A stretch of DNA of 64,000 nucleotides from UBA2108 sp963925495 (lineage in GTDB: Bacteria > Bacteroidota > Bacteroidia > Flavobacteriales_G > Salibacteraceae): contig CAWUST010000010.1 in assembly GCA_963925495.1 (NCBI GenBank), positions 42,833 to 106,832 on the forward strand, in the 5' to 3' direction. Positions 7,705-16,110 of this stretch are shown here, piece by piece. The position numbers and the translations under genes were made by a program. Positions within the stretch are counted from its first letter, which is position 1, and each line of letters starts with the position of its first letter. A model generated the notes under the pieces. It made no database searches. It saw only the letters and a list, made by a program, of their open reading frames with translations, and had not been told where the DNA came from.

Positions 7705-8508
7705 TTAGTTCAATTTACCTATCCAGGAAATGTATTTTGAATCCATTTTTTTTGGTTTTTCTTTAAACAAGCCATACATGGTACTGCCTGTTCCTGTCAT
7801 GGACGCATAAATTGCCCCATGATCATATAATTGATTTTTAATTAATTCTAATATTGAATAGTTTTTAAAAACCGATTTTTCAAAATCGTTGATAACGTAA
7901 TTTTTCCAGGACTTTATATCTTCAACAACTAAATCTTTTAGATTAGAATTTGGTTTTTTGGGTTTTATGTTCGAAAAAGCAATTTGTGTGCTAATATGTA
8001 TTTCTGGGTGAACGATATAGAGGTAATATTCTTTTAAAGAAAGAGAAGATGGTTTTAAAATTTCGCCTCTTCCGGTAACTAATCTTGGGATATTATTTAT
8101 GAAAAATGGACAATCACTTCCTAAAGTAGCTGCATAATCTTCAAGTTTAGAATTGGAAATGTTGAGATTAAACTTACTGTTTAATAGATTTAAAACAGAA
8201 CTCCCGTCTGCCGACCCACCTCCAAGACCTGCTCCATTAGGCACATTTTTAAGCAAATGAATATGGATAGGATTTAAATTATAATCGTTTTTAATAAGTT
8301 GATAGGCTTTCCATACAATATTATCTTCTTTTTTTATTTTTAGTGAAGTCCCATAATTAAATAGTTGAGTTTTGGTTGAAGGGTTTACCTCAATTACATC
8401 GCTCCAACTTACTGGGTAGAAAATGCTTTGTAAATTATGAAAGCCATCATTTCGCTTTGAAATAATATTAAGACCAATATTAATTTTACATCCTGGAAAA
8501 GAAATCAC
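7705..8508 (-). CDS. ispE: 4-diphosphocytidyl-2-C-methyl-D-erythritol kinase
   Basis: This GHMP-family kinase phosphorylates CDP-methylerythritol in the MEP pathway, which feeds isoprenoid and hence carotenoid synthesis. It shows GCKINIGLNIISKRNDGFH at the N-terminus, the ATP-binding PNGAGLGGGSADGSS (~95-109 of the longer frame) and MTGTGSTMYGLF near the C-terminus. The open frame starts at an ATG at 8535, but the family begins about six residues before KINLGL, so I prefer the GTG at 8508, giving ~267 residues. It diverges from accA and converges on the LptF/G gene with no spacer. Confidence 0.92.
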   Translation of the reverse strand: MISFPGCKINIGLNIISKRNDGFHNLQSIFYPVSWSDVIEVNPSTKTQLFNYGTSLKIKKEDNIVWKAYQLIKNDYNLNPIHIHLLKNVPNGAGLGGGSADGSSVLNLLNSKFNLNISNSKLEDYAATLGSDCPFFINNIPRLVTGRGEILKPSSLSLKEYYLYIVHPEIHISTQIAFSNIKPKKPNSNLKDLVVEDIKSWKNYVINDFEKSVFKNYSILELIKNQLYDHGAIYASMTGTGSTMYGLFKEKPKKMDSKYISWIGKLN

Positions 8509-8551
8509 AATACTTGTTTGGCACAAACATAACATTACCGTTTGATTTAGT

Positions 8552-8559
8552 TAAATTTG
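8552..8559 (+). promoter_or_regulatory. Putative -7 element for accA
   Basis: TAAATTTG matches TAnnTTTG and sits 19 nt before the accA ATG, the same distance as the -7 element of tgt. A TTTG at 8517-8520 is 31 nt upstream, too far for a confident -33 box. Confidence 0.4.
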
Positions 8560-8578
8560 CGGACCAAAATTCGATTAT

Positions 8579-9535
8579 ATGGCCGTGTTTTTAGACTTTG
8601 AAGAACCAATAGCTGACTTGTGTGAACAATTAGATAAAGCGGAGGAGACCGCTGATAAGGGGAAGGTGGACATGACTGAAACCATAGCCGACCTGAAACA
8701 AAAAATCGAGAAAACTCAAATAGAAGTTTATAAGAATCTTACCCCTTGGCAAAAGGTACAAACTTCTCGTCATCCTGAAAGGCCGTATGCTTTGAGTTAC
8801 ATAAGCGCTTTAACTAATGATAATTTCATTGAGTTGCACGGCGATAGAAATGTAAAAGACGATAAAGCCATGATTGGTGGTTTAGGTGTTATCGATGGTA
8901 GAAGTGCAATGTTTATTGGTCAACAAAAAGGGATAAACACAAAACTCAGACAATACAGAAACTTTGGAATGCCAAATCCTGAAGGATATAGAAAGGCACT
9001 TCGATTAATGAAGCTGGCGGAAAAATTCAATAAACCAATAATTTCGCTCATTGATACACCTGGTGCATATCCTGGATTAGAAGCGGAAGAAAGAGGACAA
9101 GGTGAAGCAATTGCAAAAAACCTTATGGAAATGGCGCAATTGAAAGTACCCGTAATATGTATTGTAATTGGTGAAGGAGCGTCTGGTGGTGCTTTAGGTA
9201 TTGGAGTAGGCGATAGAGTTTTAATGCTTGAGAATACTTGGTATTCAGTTATTTCACCTGAATCTTGTTCTTCTATTTTATGGAGAAGCTGGGAGCATAA
9301 AGAAAAAGCTGCATCGGCGTTAAACCTTACTGCTGATATCATGCTCAAAAACAAACTTATCGATGGAATTATTCCAGAACCTGCAGGAGGCGCTCATTCC
9401 AATTACAAAGGGATGTTTTCTACTGTGAAAAAAGAAATATTACATCAACTTTCGGATTTAGATAAGTTAGGTCCCGAAGAAAGAATAAATCAAAGAATAG
9501 ATAAGTTCTGTTCTATGGGTTATTCGGAAGAGTAG
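8579..9535 (+). CDS. accA: Acetyl-CoA carboxylase carboxyltransferase subunit alpha
   Basis: This 318-residue crotonase-fold subunit works with AccD to move the carboxyl group from biotin to acetyl-CoA, the first step of fatty acid synthesis. Characteristic stretches are TSRHPERPYALSYI (~62-75), ELHGDRNVKDDKAMIGGLG (~85-103), DTPGAYPGLEAEERGQ (~159-174) and GEGASGGALGIGVGDRVLML (~199-218). Length is typical. It stands alone and ends 5 bp from the convergent lipoprotein gene. Confidence 0.97.
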   Translation: MAVFLDFEEPIADLCEQLDKAEETADKGKVDMTETIADLKQKIEKTQIEVYKNLTPWQKVQTSRHPERPYALSYISALTNDNFIELHGDRNVKDDKAMIGGLGVIDGRSAMFIGQQKGINTKLRQYRNFGMPNPEGYRKALRLMKLAEKFNKPIISLIDTPGAYPGLEAEERGQGEAIAKNLMEMAQLKVPVICIVIGEGASGGALGIGVGDRVLMLENTWYSVISPESCSSILWRSWEHKEKAASALNLTADIMLKNKLIDGIIPEPAGGAHSNYKGMFSTVKKEILHQLSDLDKLGPEERINQRIDKFCSMGYSEE

Positions 9536-9540
9536 CAAAA

Positions 9541-10863
9541 CTATTTCTTCAAAAATAGGACAGATCCATTGCTGTTAGTTATTTGCCCAAGTTCAGTTCC
9601 AGTTGCGACATTGTAAATGTAATGTTTTGATTGCACCTCATACATAAGTAAAGTTTCACTTGCCAGATAAGAATAAGAACCCACGCCTGATATGTTATTT
9701 ATGGTTAGTGAATTTGTAGGATTTCTTGAAACCTGGTCACCAGAATTAAATTCATAAATTCCACTATTGGTGAATATCCACACATCTGTGCTAGAGATCA
9801 TAATAGGATTTTGTATTGTAGCTCTAGCAGAAATTGTTAATGATAATTGAGGTATTGCATTTAGACTTTTATTGTAATAAAAAAATGTAGTATGGGAACT
9901 GTTCGATGGACTTTCAGTCATAACATATACACGGTTTTCGTCTCCAAAACTGAATAACCCTAGAACATTAACATACCTTTGAATTGGCACATTTGCAATA
10001 TAAGCTCCTGTAGCAGCCTCATAAGTTACTAATTTAATTCTTCTGTCATTATTGTCATATTCTACTGAAAAAATAGTTTGTCCTACTTGTAAAATAAAAG
10101 AACTTTCATCGTATTTATTTTGGATATTTAAATTTAATGAACCATTTGCATTGTATGTAGAAACAAAATCTGGCAAATTGTAGTTGGATACATACATTTT
10201 GTCAGATGACCTTAAAATAACATTCCTATTAATCGGATTAATTAGGGTTTTCTTCTCATTTCCCGTGAAACCATTCCATATTACAAGCTTGTTTCCTTCG
10301 GCTGCAAAAATATTCTCTCCTAAAGAGTTTACTTTAGAAACATCATTTGAAATTGAATAGGTGCTAAATTTTTGCATGCCTTTATCGTAAAGGGTAATTT
10401 TTGCTGGCCGCGTGCTCCGATCAAAACTTGCAATTGCGAATTCCTCTGTTGTAGAAGTGGTTTCCCCAACATGAAATGATCTTCTAAACGTATCGGTTTC
10501 AAATTTATTTGCAACTACAATGTGCCACGTAAAAATTCCTGTTCTAAAATAATTGATTCCATGTTGAAATTTATAAGTTAACTCGTGCAAGGTGCCTTTG
10601 TTGTATTGAGGCTCCAGTATATTTATAACTGTATCTCGAACGGGTCCTATTAAAAAAGACTTTAGCATTAATATATTATCTTCATCTTTCACTTTAGCTT
10701 TAAGCAAGATTGAGTTTCCAGGCTGGAATTTTTCACCTTCTTTAGCCGGTGACATAAATTGAACATCAGGTTTTACTATTTCTTGTTTTTTACAAGATAT
10801 TACCCCTAAAGTGATTAAGGTTAATGCAAAAGCAAAATATTTTATGGAGTTAAAAATGGTCAT
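9541..10863 (-). CDS. Lipoprotein, hypothetical, probably beta-propeller
   Basis: This 440-residue protein has a lipoprotein signal peptide ending LITLGVISC (lipobox Cys ~24, followed by KK). The N-terminal third (~35-130) looks like a small immunoglobulin-like domain that begins with PDVQFMSPAKEGEKF. The rest consists of repeated ~45-residue beta-rich segments of the kind seen in propellers (GENIFAAEGNKLVIWNG, SDKMYVSNYN, GQTIFSVEYD, ENRVYVMTES, TDVWIFTNSGIYEF). It is probably anchored in the outer membrane. The substrate is unknown. A TACTTTCG-like -7 element lies near 10900 on the minus strand. Confidence 0.65.
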   Translation of the reverse strand: MTIFNSIKYFAFALTLITLGVISCKKQEIVKPDVQFMSPAKEGEKFQPGNSILLKAKVKDEDNILMLKSFLIGPVRDTVINILEPQYNKGTLHELTYKFQHGINYFRTGIFTWHIVVANKFETDTFRRSFHVGETTSTTEEFAIASFDRSTRPAKITLYDKGMQKFSTYSISNDVSKVNSLGENIFAAEGNKLVIWNGFTGNEKKTLINPINRNVILRSSDKMYVSNYNLPDFVSTYNANGSLNLNIQNKYDESSFILQVGQTIFSVEYDNNDRRIKLVTYEAATGAYIANVPIQRYVNVLGLFSFGDENRVYVMTESPSNSSHTTFFYYNKSLNAIPQLSLTISARATIQNPIMISSTDVWIFTNSGIYEFNSGDQVSRNPTNSLTINNISGVGSYSYLASETLLMYEVQSKHYIYNVATGTELGQITNSNGSVLFLKK

Positions 10864-10965
10864 AGTAATTTTTTAATGCAAACAACAATTTGTTTTTGCG
10901 AAAGTATAAATGAGAAATTGATATCTAAATTTGGGAATTTATAATATTTAAAAGTTTAAATATAT

Positions 10966-11011
10966 CCCAATAAATATTGATATGCAACAAGTTAATATAT
11001 ATTTTATTGGG
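10966..11011. repeat. Interrupted inverted repeat
   Basis: CCCAATAAA (10966-10974) pairs perfectly with TTTATTGGG ending at 11011 across about 28 nt of AT-rich sequence, in the divergent space between two lipoprotein genes. It could be an operator or an extended stem-loop; in AT-rich DNA the pairing could also be fortuitous. Confidence 0.3.
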
Positions 11012-11115
11012 CGGTTATATAGGTGATAATGAATAAATTGTGGCTAGAAAGTTTTATTGAATTAAATGTTAGTAAATTTATACCTTTACAGCCTTAATTG
11101 GAGTACGTCTAGTGA

Positions 11116-11123
11116 TAGATTTG
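11116..11123 (+). promoter_or_regulatory. Putative -7 element for the small lipoprotein gene
   Basis: TAGATTTG followed by C matches TAnnTTTG and is 13 nt upstream of the ATG at 11137. A TTG at 11098-11100 is a possible but closely spaced -33 box. Confidence 0.4.
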
Positions 11124-11136
11124 CACTCAATTGTTT

Positions 11137-11271
11137 ATGAAAATGAAAAAACTTCCACTAATATTTCTTGGGCTGTTTATAGCAGCAGTATTTCTTTCTT
11201 CTTGTAAAAGTCATGAGCGTTGTCCTGCGTACAGCAAGACCTCTATTCAGCCACAGGAAGAACAGGGTTGA
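11137..11271 (+). CDS. Very small conserved lipoprotein (44 aa)
   Basis: The short frame encodes a complete lipoprotein signal peptide, MKMKKLPLIFLGLFIAAVF then LSSC (lipobox Cys ~23), followed by only ~21 mature residues: KSHERCPAYSKTS and a polar tail. I recognise the Cys-Pro-Ala-Tyr motif from a family of tiny lipoproteins found across Bacteroidota, function unknown. It has its own -7 element and a strong terminator, so it is a free-standing transcript. The ATG at 11137 is chosen for the full signal peptide; an alternative ATG lies two codons later. Confidence 0.7.
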   Translation: MKMKKLPLIFLGLFIAAVFLSSCKSHERCPAYSKTSIQPQEEQG

Positions 11272-11297
11272 TATTTTAATAAAAATAAATTTTTATT

Positions 11298-11330
11298 GGC
11301 TTTACCTTTTATTAAGGTAGAGCCTTTTTT
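11298..11330 (+). terminator. Rho-independent terminator after the small lipoprotein gene
   Basis: An 11-bp stem, GGCTTTACCTT with AAGGTAGAGCC (one G-U pair), 5-nt loop, is followed directly by six T. It ends 15 bp before the hemE ATG, so hemE must be transcribed from a promoter inside or just after it, or by readthrough. Confidence 0.85.
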
Positions 11331-11345
11331 ATTTTCGCACCTCAA

Positions 11346-12374
11346 ATGAAATATCAAAACGATTTAATAATTAGATCTGCGAAAGGTGAACACGTCGAAC
11401 GTGTACCAGTATGGTTAATGAGGCAGGCTGGTCGAATTCTTCCGGAATATAGAGAAATACGCAATAGTCTTTCATCGTTTAAAGAATTAGTAGAAACACC
11501 TGAACTTGCCGCTGAAGTTACTATTCAGCCAGTTGATATTTTGGGTGTAGATGCCGCAATTATATTTTCAGATATTTTGGTTATTCCAGATGCAATGGGC
11601 CTTCCATATACCATGCAAAAAGGAGTTGGGCCGGTTTTTCCGAAAAAAATCGAACAAGTTTCTGACATTGATAAACTTAGAGTTGCCAAACCAGAAGAAG
11701 ATCTGCATTATGTACTAGATGCCATAAAAATCACTAAAAAGAAATTAAATGGAAGGGTTCCTATTATTGGATTTGCCGGAGCTCCTTGGACTATTTTCAG
11801 TTACATGATTGAAGGAAGCGGTTCTAAAACTTTTTCTCAAGCACGGAAATTTCTATACACCAATCCTAAAGCATCACACGATTTATTGAATAAAATAACT
11901 GAATCTACCATTTATTATTTGAAAGCTCAAATTGCTGCTGGTGTTGAAATAGTTCAGATATTTGATAGTTGGGCTGGGATTTTACCTCCTTTTCAATACA
12001 AAGAATTTGGATTAAAGTATCTTAAGCAAATTTGTGATTCGATAAATGAAGTTCCTATTACTCTTTTTGCAAAAGGAGCATGGTATGCATACGACGATTT
12101 ATCTAAATTGAATTGCAATACCATAGGTGTAGATTGGAACACAAAACCTGCTTTGGCAAGACAATTGGTAGGAGCAGATAAAACATTGCAAGGTAATTTG
12201 GATCCCTGTTTACTTTATTCTTCTAATGAAGTCATTATTTCGGCAACTAAGGAGATGTTGACTATTTTTGGGGCTCAAAAATATATTGCGAATTTAGGGC
12301 ATGGTGTTTATCCAGATACTGACCCAAAAAAAGTAAAACTATTTGTTGACACAGTAAAAAACTTTAAATTTTAA
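11346..12374 (+). CDS. hemE: Uroporphyrinogen decarboxylase
   Basis: This 342-residue TIM-barrel enzyme decarboxylates uroporphyrinogen III to coproporphyrinogen III in haem synthesis. The active-site segment RVPVWLMRQAGRILPEYREI (residues ~19-38) is diagnostic, and FSDILVIPDAMG, GFAGAPWTIFSYMIEG, IFDSWAG and GNLDP follow in the expected order. Length is normal. It is followed after 3 bp by the first OmpA-family gene, suggesting cotranscription. Confidence 0.97.
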   Translation: MKYQNDLIIRSAKGEHVERVPVWLMRQAGRILPEYREIRNSLSSFKELVETPELAAEVTIQPVDILGVDAAIIFSDILVIPDAMGLPYTMQKGVGPVFPKKIEQVSDIDKLRVAKPEEDLHYVLDAIKITKKKLNGRVPIIGFAGAPWTIFSYMIEGSGSKTFSQARKFLYTNPKASHDLLNKITESTIYYLKAQIAAGVEIVQIFDSWAGILPPFQYKEFGLKYLKQICDSINEVPITLFAKGAWYAYDDLSKLNCNTIGVDWNTKPALARQLVGADKTLQGNLDPCLLYSSNEVIISATKEMLTIFGAQKYIANLGHGVYPDTDPKKVKLFVDTVKNFKF

Positions 12375-12377
12375 AAA

Positions 12378-13517
12378 ATGAAAAAGATTTTTCTTTCTGG
12401 TATAGTTGGTTTGGTTTTTACCGCTAGCCTTATTGCTCAAGTTAATAAAGCCCCAAATCCAAGTTTCGAAGATGTTGGGAAAATAAAAGGAGTTGGTGCT
12501 ATCGAGTCTGTTTTAGAATGGTATTCTCCTGAAGGAATGGAGCCGGCAGATGTGTTTTCAATACAAGCTAAAAAAGATGAAGTTCAAGTTCCATTAAATA
12601 TTCGCGGTAGAGCTGAAACTTTTGACGGACAAACTTATGTTGGGCTTTTGGCTTATAGTGAAAGAGAAGCAAGACCTAGGACTTTTATTCAAGCTAAAAT
12701 GCCGAAAAAATTAATTGCAGGAAAAAAGTATTGTATAAAAATGCATGTTATGGCATCGGGAATTTCAAAATATACTTGCGATAATTTTGGAATGCTGCTC
12801 AGTGGTAAAGCTTCTAAAATAAAAGATATTGAAGGATGGGAACTTGATCCACAATTGAAATATACAGATAATACAATTATTAATGATCAAACTGAATGGG
12901 TTCCAATTTGTCTGGAATATGAATCGGATGGAACAGAGCGTTACATTACGATTGGAAATTTCACGCCTCAAAGTGCTGTAAAAACTCAAAAAATGAAAAG
13001 ACCTAGAGAATTTAAAGTTCCTCAAACTAGAGACGCATATTATTTTGTTGATATGGTTTCTGTTATTGCTTTGGGTCACTTGGAAGAGCCTTGTGATTGT
13101 AGACCATTAGAAAGTGACAAGCCAAAATTAGACGTGGTTTACACGAAAAATGTTAGTGAGAATATAGAAGGAACAACTCTAGAAAAGATAGAGCATAAGG
13201 TAATCCATTTTAGCAAAAACAGTTCAGATTTAAGTGATGAAGATAAATCTAAAGTAGATGAGGTAGTTGCCTTGTTAAATGAAGATCCGACTGTAAGCAT
13301 TATAGTTACAGGGTATTCAACTGCAACGGAAAAGCCTGAGACGGCAGAAGGTAGAGCGAAAGCTATATTTGCTTATATCACAAGTGTAAAGGGTATTTCC
13401 GCAGACAGAATAAAATATGAGGGAATTGTTCCTGAACCAAATACAGATGAAGGTCCTTCTATTACTGATGAGCATGCTGATGCTGCAAATAGAAAAGTAG
13501 AATTTAAAGCACAATAA
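12378..13517 (+). CDS. OmpA-family protein with N-terminal CBM-like domain
   Basis: This 379-residue protein has a signal peptide (MKKIFLSGIVGLVFTASLIA), an N-terminal beta-sandwich-like domain starting NKAPNPSFEDVG (~22-230) and a C-terminal OmpA/MotB peptidoglycan-binding domain (~255-379) with VIHFSKNSSDLSDEDKSKVD, the GYSTATEKPE loop and a terminal NRKVEFKAQ. The 'PNPSFE' beta-sandwich plus OmpA architecture recurs in Bacteroidota surface proteins. It probably tethers a surface domain to peptidoglycan. The next gene is a diverged paralogue of the same architecture. Confidence 0.8.
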   Translation: MKKIFLSGIVGLVFTASLIAQVNKAPNPSFEDVGKIKGVGAIESVLEWYSPEGMEPADVFSIQAKKDEVQVPLNIRGRAETFDGQTYVGLLAYSEREARPRTFIQAKMPKKLIAGKKYCIKMHVMASGISKYTCDNFGMLLSGKASKIKDIEGWELDPQLKYTDNTIINDQTEWVPICLEYESDGTERYITIGNFTPQSAVKTQKMKRPREFKVPQTRDAYYFVDMVSVIALGHLEEPCDCRPLESDKPKLDVVYTKNVSENIEGTTLEKIEHKVIHFSKNSSDLSDEDKSKVDEVVALLNEDPTVSIIVTGYSTATEKPETAEGRAKAIFAYITSVKGISADRIKYEGIVPEPNTDEGPSITDEHADAANRKVEFKAQ

Positions 13518-13524
13518 TTAGCGA

Positions 13525-14190
13525 TTGAAAAAACCAATCCTATTAATAAGCATACTCTTAATTACATTTTTTATAAAAGCTCAAAACTTGGTACCCAATC
13601 CAGGTTTTGAGCTTTTTACTGAATGCCCTACTTCAATTGCTCAGTTTAAGTACACCAAATTCTGGTTTTCGGGAAATACAGGGACACCAGAATACCTGCG
13701 TAATGACTGTCCATTTGATATGGGTAAGGCACATTCTGGAAAAGGCTATTCAGGAGCTATCTTCTATGGACATTATCCTAAGGCGATAGAGTATTTAATG
13801 GTTGAGCTCAATGAAATTTTGCGAAAAGACAGTACTTATTGTTTATCGTTTTGGATTAGAGCTGAGGAGTCATTTATTTATGTAGATCAAATTGGACTGC
13901 ACCTATCCATTGAAAATTTGAAGTTAAATATGTGGGCTCCCGTTTATTTAAAGCCGGTTTTAAAGTCCAAATACAATCAACCCATAATCCCTCAATTGGG
14001 TTGGACGCAAATAAAAGGGGAGTATAAATCTAAAGGAAGCGAACGTTTCTTAACCATTGGTAACTTTACAAAACCAGACAGGCACATACAACATGTTGAT
14101 GAATTTTATAGCAGCTTCGAAAGTGGTTGGAACTCTTATTATTTTATCGATGACGTTGAGGTTAAAGAAAAAACTAAAAATGAAGGTTGA
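13525..14190 (+). CDS. N-terminal half of a split OmpA-family paralogue
   Basis: This 221-residue frame starts at a TTG (13525), 7 bp after the previous gene, and encodes a signal peptide (MKKPILLISILLITFFIKAQ) plus a beta-sandwich domain beginning NLVPNPGFELFTECPTS. It is a paralogue of the first domain of the preceding gene, including the ending YYFIDDVEVKEKTK. It stops at TGA 14188-14190, exactly in frame with the OmpA domain that follows. The unbroken product would be ~356 residues with the same architecture as its neighbour. It may be a nonsense-interrupted gene or two reinitiating cistrons. Confidence 0.75.
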   Translation: MKKPILLISILLITFFIKAQNLVPNPGFELFTECPTSIAQFKYTKFWFSGNTGTPEYLRNDCPFDMGKAHSGKGYSGAIFYGHYPKAIEYLMVELNEILRKDSTYCLSFWIRAEESFIYVDQIGLHLSIENLKLNMWAPVYLKPVLKSKYNQPIIPQLGWTQIKGEYKSKGSERFLTIGNFTKPDRHIQHVDEFYSSFESGWNSYYFIDDVEVKEKTKNEG

Positions 14191-14595
14191 ATGTCAAAAC
14201 CCGTACCCAAAGAAATCGCAAGTGTTGAAACTAAAATGCCTTTAGTTATGACCTCGATTGTCTATTTTGGAAGTGACAAATCCATACCAAATAAAATAGA
14301 AAATGAAAGACTATTAAGTTTTATTGATTCTCTGGAAACTTGTATGACCAAAACAATGGAGCTTATTGGGCATACAGACTCCATTGGTTCCGGTACTTAT
14401 AATATAGAATTGTCAAAACTGCGAATTTTACAAATTCAAGAAATAGTACTTTCAAAATGGTCTGTTACACCAACCTTTAAATTGAATTACTTTGGTGAAT
14501 CGAAACCGATTTACATAAATAAGACAGAAAAAGGTCGTGCACAAAATAGAAGGGTAGAAATAAAAGTAGTTTGCGATGATAGAAAAGGGAAATAA
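14191..14595 (+). CDS. C-terminal OmpA/MotB domain, separated by an in-frame TGA
   Basis: This 134-residue frame begins ATG immediately after the TGA of the previous frame and in the same phase. It contains a full OmpA peptidoglycan-binding domain: VMTSIVYFGSDKSIPN, the loop ELIGHTDSIGSGTYNIELSK and RAQNRRVEIKVV. It has no signal peptide, so if translated alone it would stay in the cytoplasm where this domain has no ligand. A purine-rich AAGG about 7 nt upstream could allow reinitiation. The next gene overlaps its end by 20 bp. Confidence 0.7.
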   Translation: MSKPVPKEIASVETKMPLVMTSIVYFGSDKSIPNKIENERLLSFIDSLETCMTKTMELIGHTDSIGSGTYNIELSKLRILQIQEIVLSKWSVTPTFKLNYFGESKPIYINKTEKGRAQNRRVEIKVVCDDRKGK

Positions 14596-15868
14596 AAAAA
14601 TCATTAATGCTTGGACTTTTTATGATTGGGCCAACTCCGTTTACCCGCTAGTCGTTACTACGGCTATATTCCCCACTTTTTATCAAGCAGTTACTACCCA
14701 GGAACTTGCAGATGGAAGTACTTCTGATCTAATTTCTTTTTTCGGATATATATTGCCAAGTTCGGCAGTCTATTCCTATGTAGTCGGCGCTTCGTTTCTT
14801 ATCGTTTCTATTCTTTCTCCTATTCTTGGTGGATTGGCTGATTATTGGGGAAATAAAAAGTTTTTTTTAAGGCTGTTTTGTTACATAGGTGCTATTAGTT
14901 GTGGCTCAATTTCTTTTTTCGATCCAGCTCACATTGAATTAAGTATGATTTCTGTATTTATGGCGAGTATTGGGTTTTGGGGTAGTTTGGTTTATTATAA
15001 CGCTTATTTGCCAGAGATTGCAGATCCAATAGATCACGATAAAATTAGCGCAAGGGGTTTTTCATTAGGATACTTTGGTAGCTCTATATTACTGATAACT
15101 ATTTTAGTGTTAATAATGGGTTTTGGTATGAATGCTCGTTGGGCGTTTGTACTGGTTATGATCTGGTGGATTGGTTTTGCGCAATACACTTTAGACGTTC
15201 TTCCTCATAATTCAAAACCAAAAGAAGCTGGTAAAATATCAATTTGGAAAGGGTTGCAAGAGATTAAAAAAGTATGGGATCAAATTCAGGATATTGAAGT
15301 TATAAAGAGATACTTAGCCGCTTTTTTTGTTTACAGTATGGGCGTTCAAACCGTGTTATTAATGGCGGTTTTGTTTGCGGCTGAAGAAATTGATTGGGGC
15401 GATGATACAAAAGGAAAAACAGGGCTCATTATATCTGTATTAATAATTCAATTTATCGCGATACTAGGTGCGGGAGTTTTTAGTAGGTTATCAAAAAAAA
15501 TAGGAAATATAAATGTTTTAAAAATTGCGGTGTTTATCTGGTTTTTTGTTTGCGCATGGGCATACACGATTACTACACCAGTAGATTTTTACATTACAGC
15601 CGCATCTGTGGGCTTCGTAATGGGCGGAGTTCAGGCATTGTCTCGTTCTACTTATTCTAAAATGTTACCTGAAACAACGGATCACGCATCATTTTTTAGC
15701 TTTTACGATGTGCTCGAAAAAATAGGAATATTCATAGGTATGTTTTCTTTTGGCTGGGTAGTTCAGGTGTCTGGATCTATGCGAAATTCCATTTTTGCAT
15801 TAGGCGCTTTCTTCATTGTTGGGTTTATTCTTTTGTTTTTTGTACCTAAACATAAGTTGATTAACTAA
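14576..15868 (+). CDS. MFS transporter, UMF1 (Atg22-like) family
   Basis: This 430-residue integral membrane protein has about 12 hydrophobic segments. It begins NAWTFYDWANSVYPLVVTTA (~11-30), the UMF1-family signature, and includes FWGSLVYYNAYLPEIAD and ISARGFSLGYFGS, typical of this branch of the major facilitator superfamily. Yeast Atg22 exports amino acids from vacuoles; bacterial substrates are mostly unknown. Translation starts inside the end of the OmpA frame (20-bp overlap), implying coupling in the hemE-ompA run. Confidence 0.9.
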   Translation: MIEKGNKKIINAWTFYDWANSVYPLVVTTAIFPTFYQAVTTQELADGSTSDLISFFGYILPSSAVYSYVVGASFLIVSILSPILGGLADYWGNKKFFLRLFCYIGAISCGSISFFDPAHIELSMISVFMASIGFWGSLVYYNAYLPEIADPIDHDKISARGFSLGYFGSSILLITILVLIMGFGMNARWAFVLVMIWWIGFAQYTLDVLPHNSKPKEAGKISIWKGLQEIKKVWDQIQDIEVIKRYLAAFFVYSMGVQTVLLMAVLFAAEEIDWGDDTKGKTGLIISVLIIQFIAILGAGVFSRLSKKIGNINVLKIAVFIWFFVCAWAYTITTPVDFYITAASVGFVMGGVQALSRSTYSKMLPETTDHASFFSFYDVLEKIGIFIGMFSFGWVVQVSGSMRNSIFALGAFFIVGFILLFFVPKHKLIN

Positions 15869-16051
15869 ACTAGATAGTGAGTAGAATTTTACACTTAGAA
15901 AAAGCGAAATTGGCATTTTAATGTCAAATGCCGTTGAAAATGAAGTGCCAGAATCTTCAATTTTATCAATATTTACATTTCCATTAAAACTTTGTTTTCT
16001 TTCTACTAAATTATCAAAACTATTTTCTGAATAAGTAAATATTGATTTCAT
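15869..16051 (-). CDS. Doubtful small ORF or remnant between convergent genes
   Basis: A minus-strand frame starts at ATG 16051 (MKSIFTYSENSFDNLVERKQ) and runs on to 15800, overlapping the end of the transporter gene by 69 bp. The part in the gap (61 codons) looks protein-like, the overlapping tail does not. No motif or good ribosome-binding site is seen. It could be the start of a truncated gene. It is the only content of the ~240-bp gap. Confidence 0.2.
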
Positions 16052-16110
16052 GATAATGAATTTGAAATTGAGAATAAATGTATAATAACTTTTTGATTTC
16101 TAGTTTATTG

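Noticed and set aside
8920..9354. 144-codon minus-strand frame within accA
   Set aside because: It lies entirely opposite a clear accA gene and shows no motif; an antisense shadow.
14188..14190. TGA recoded as a sense codon, which would make the split OmpA gene whole
   Set aside because: Other genes in the window end properly with TGA (for example 11269-11271 and 38020-38022), so a genome-wide code change is excluded.
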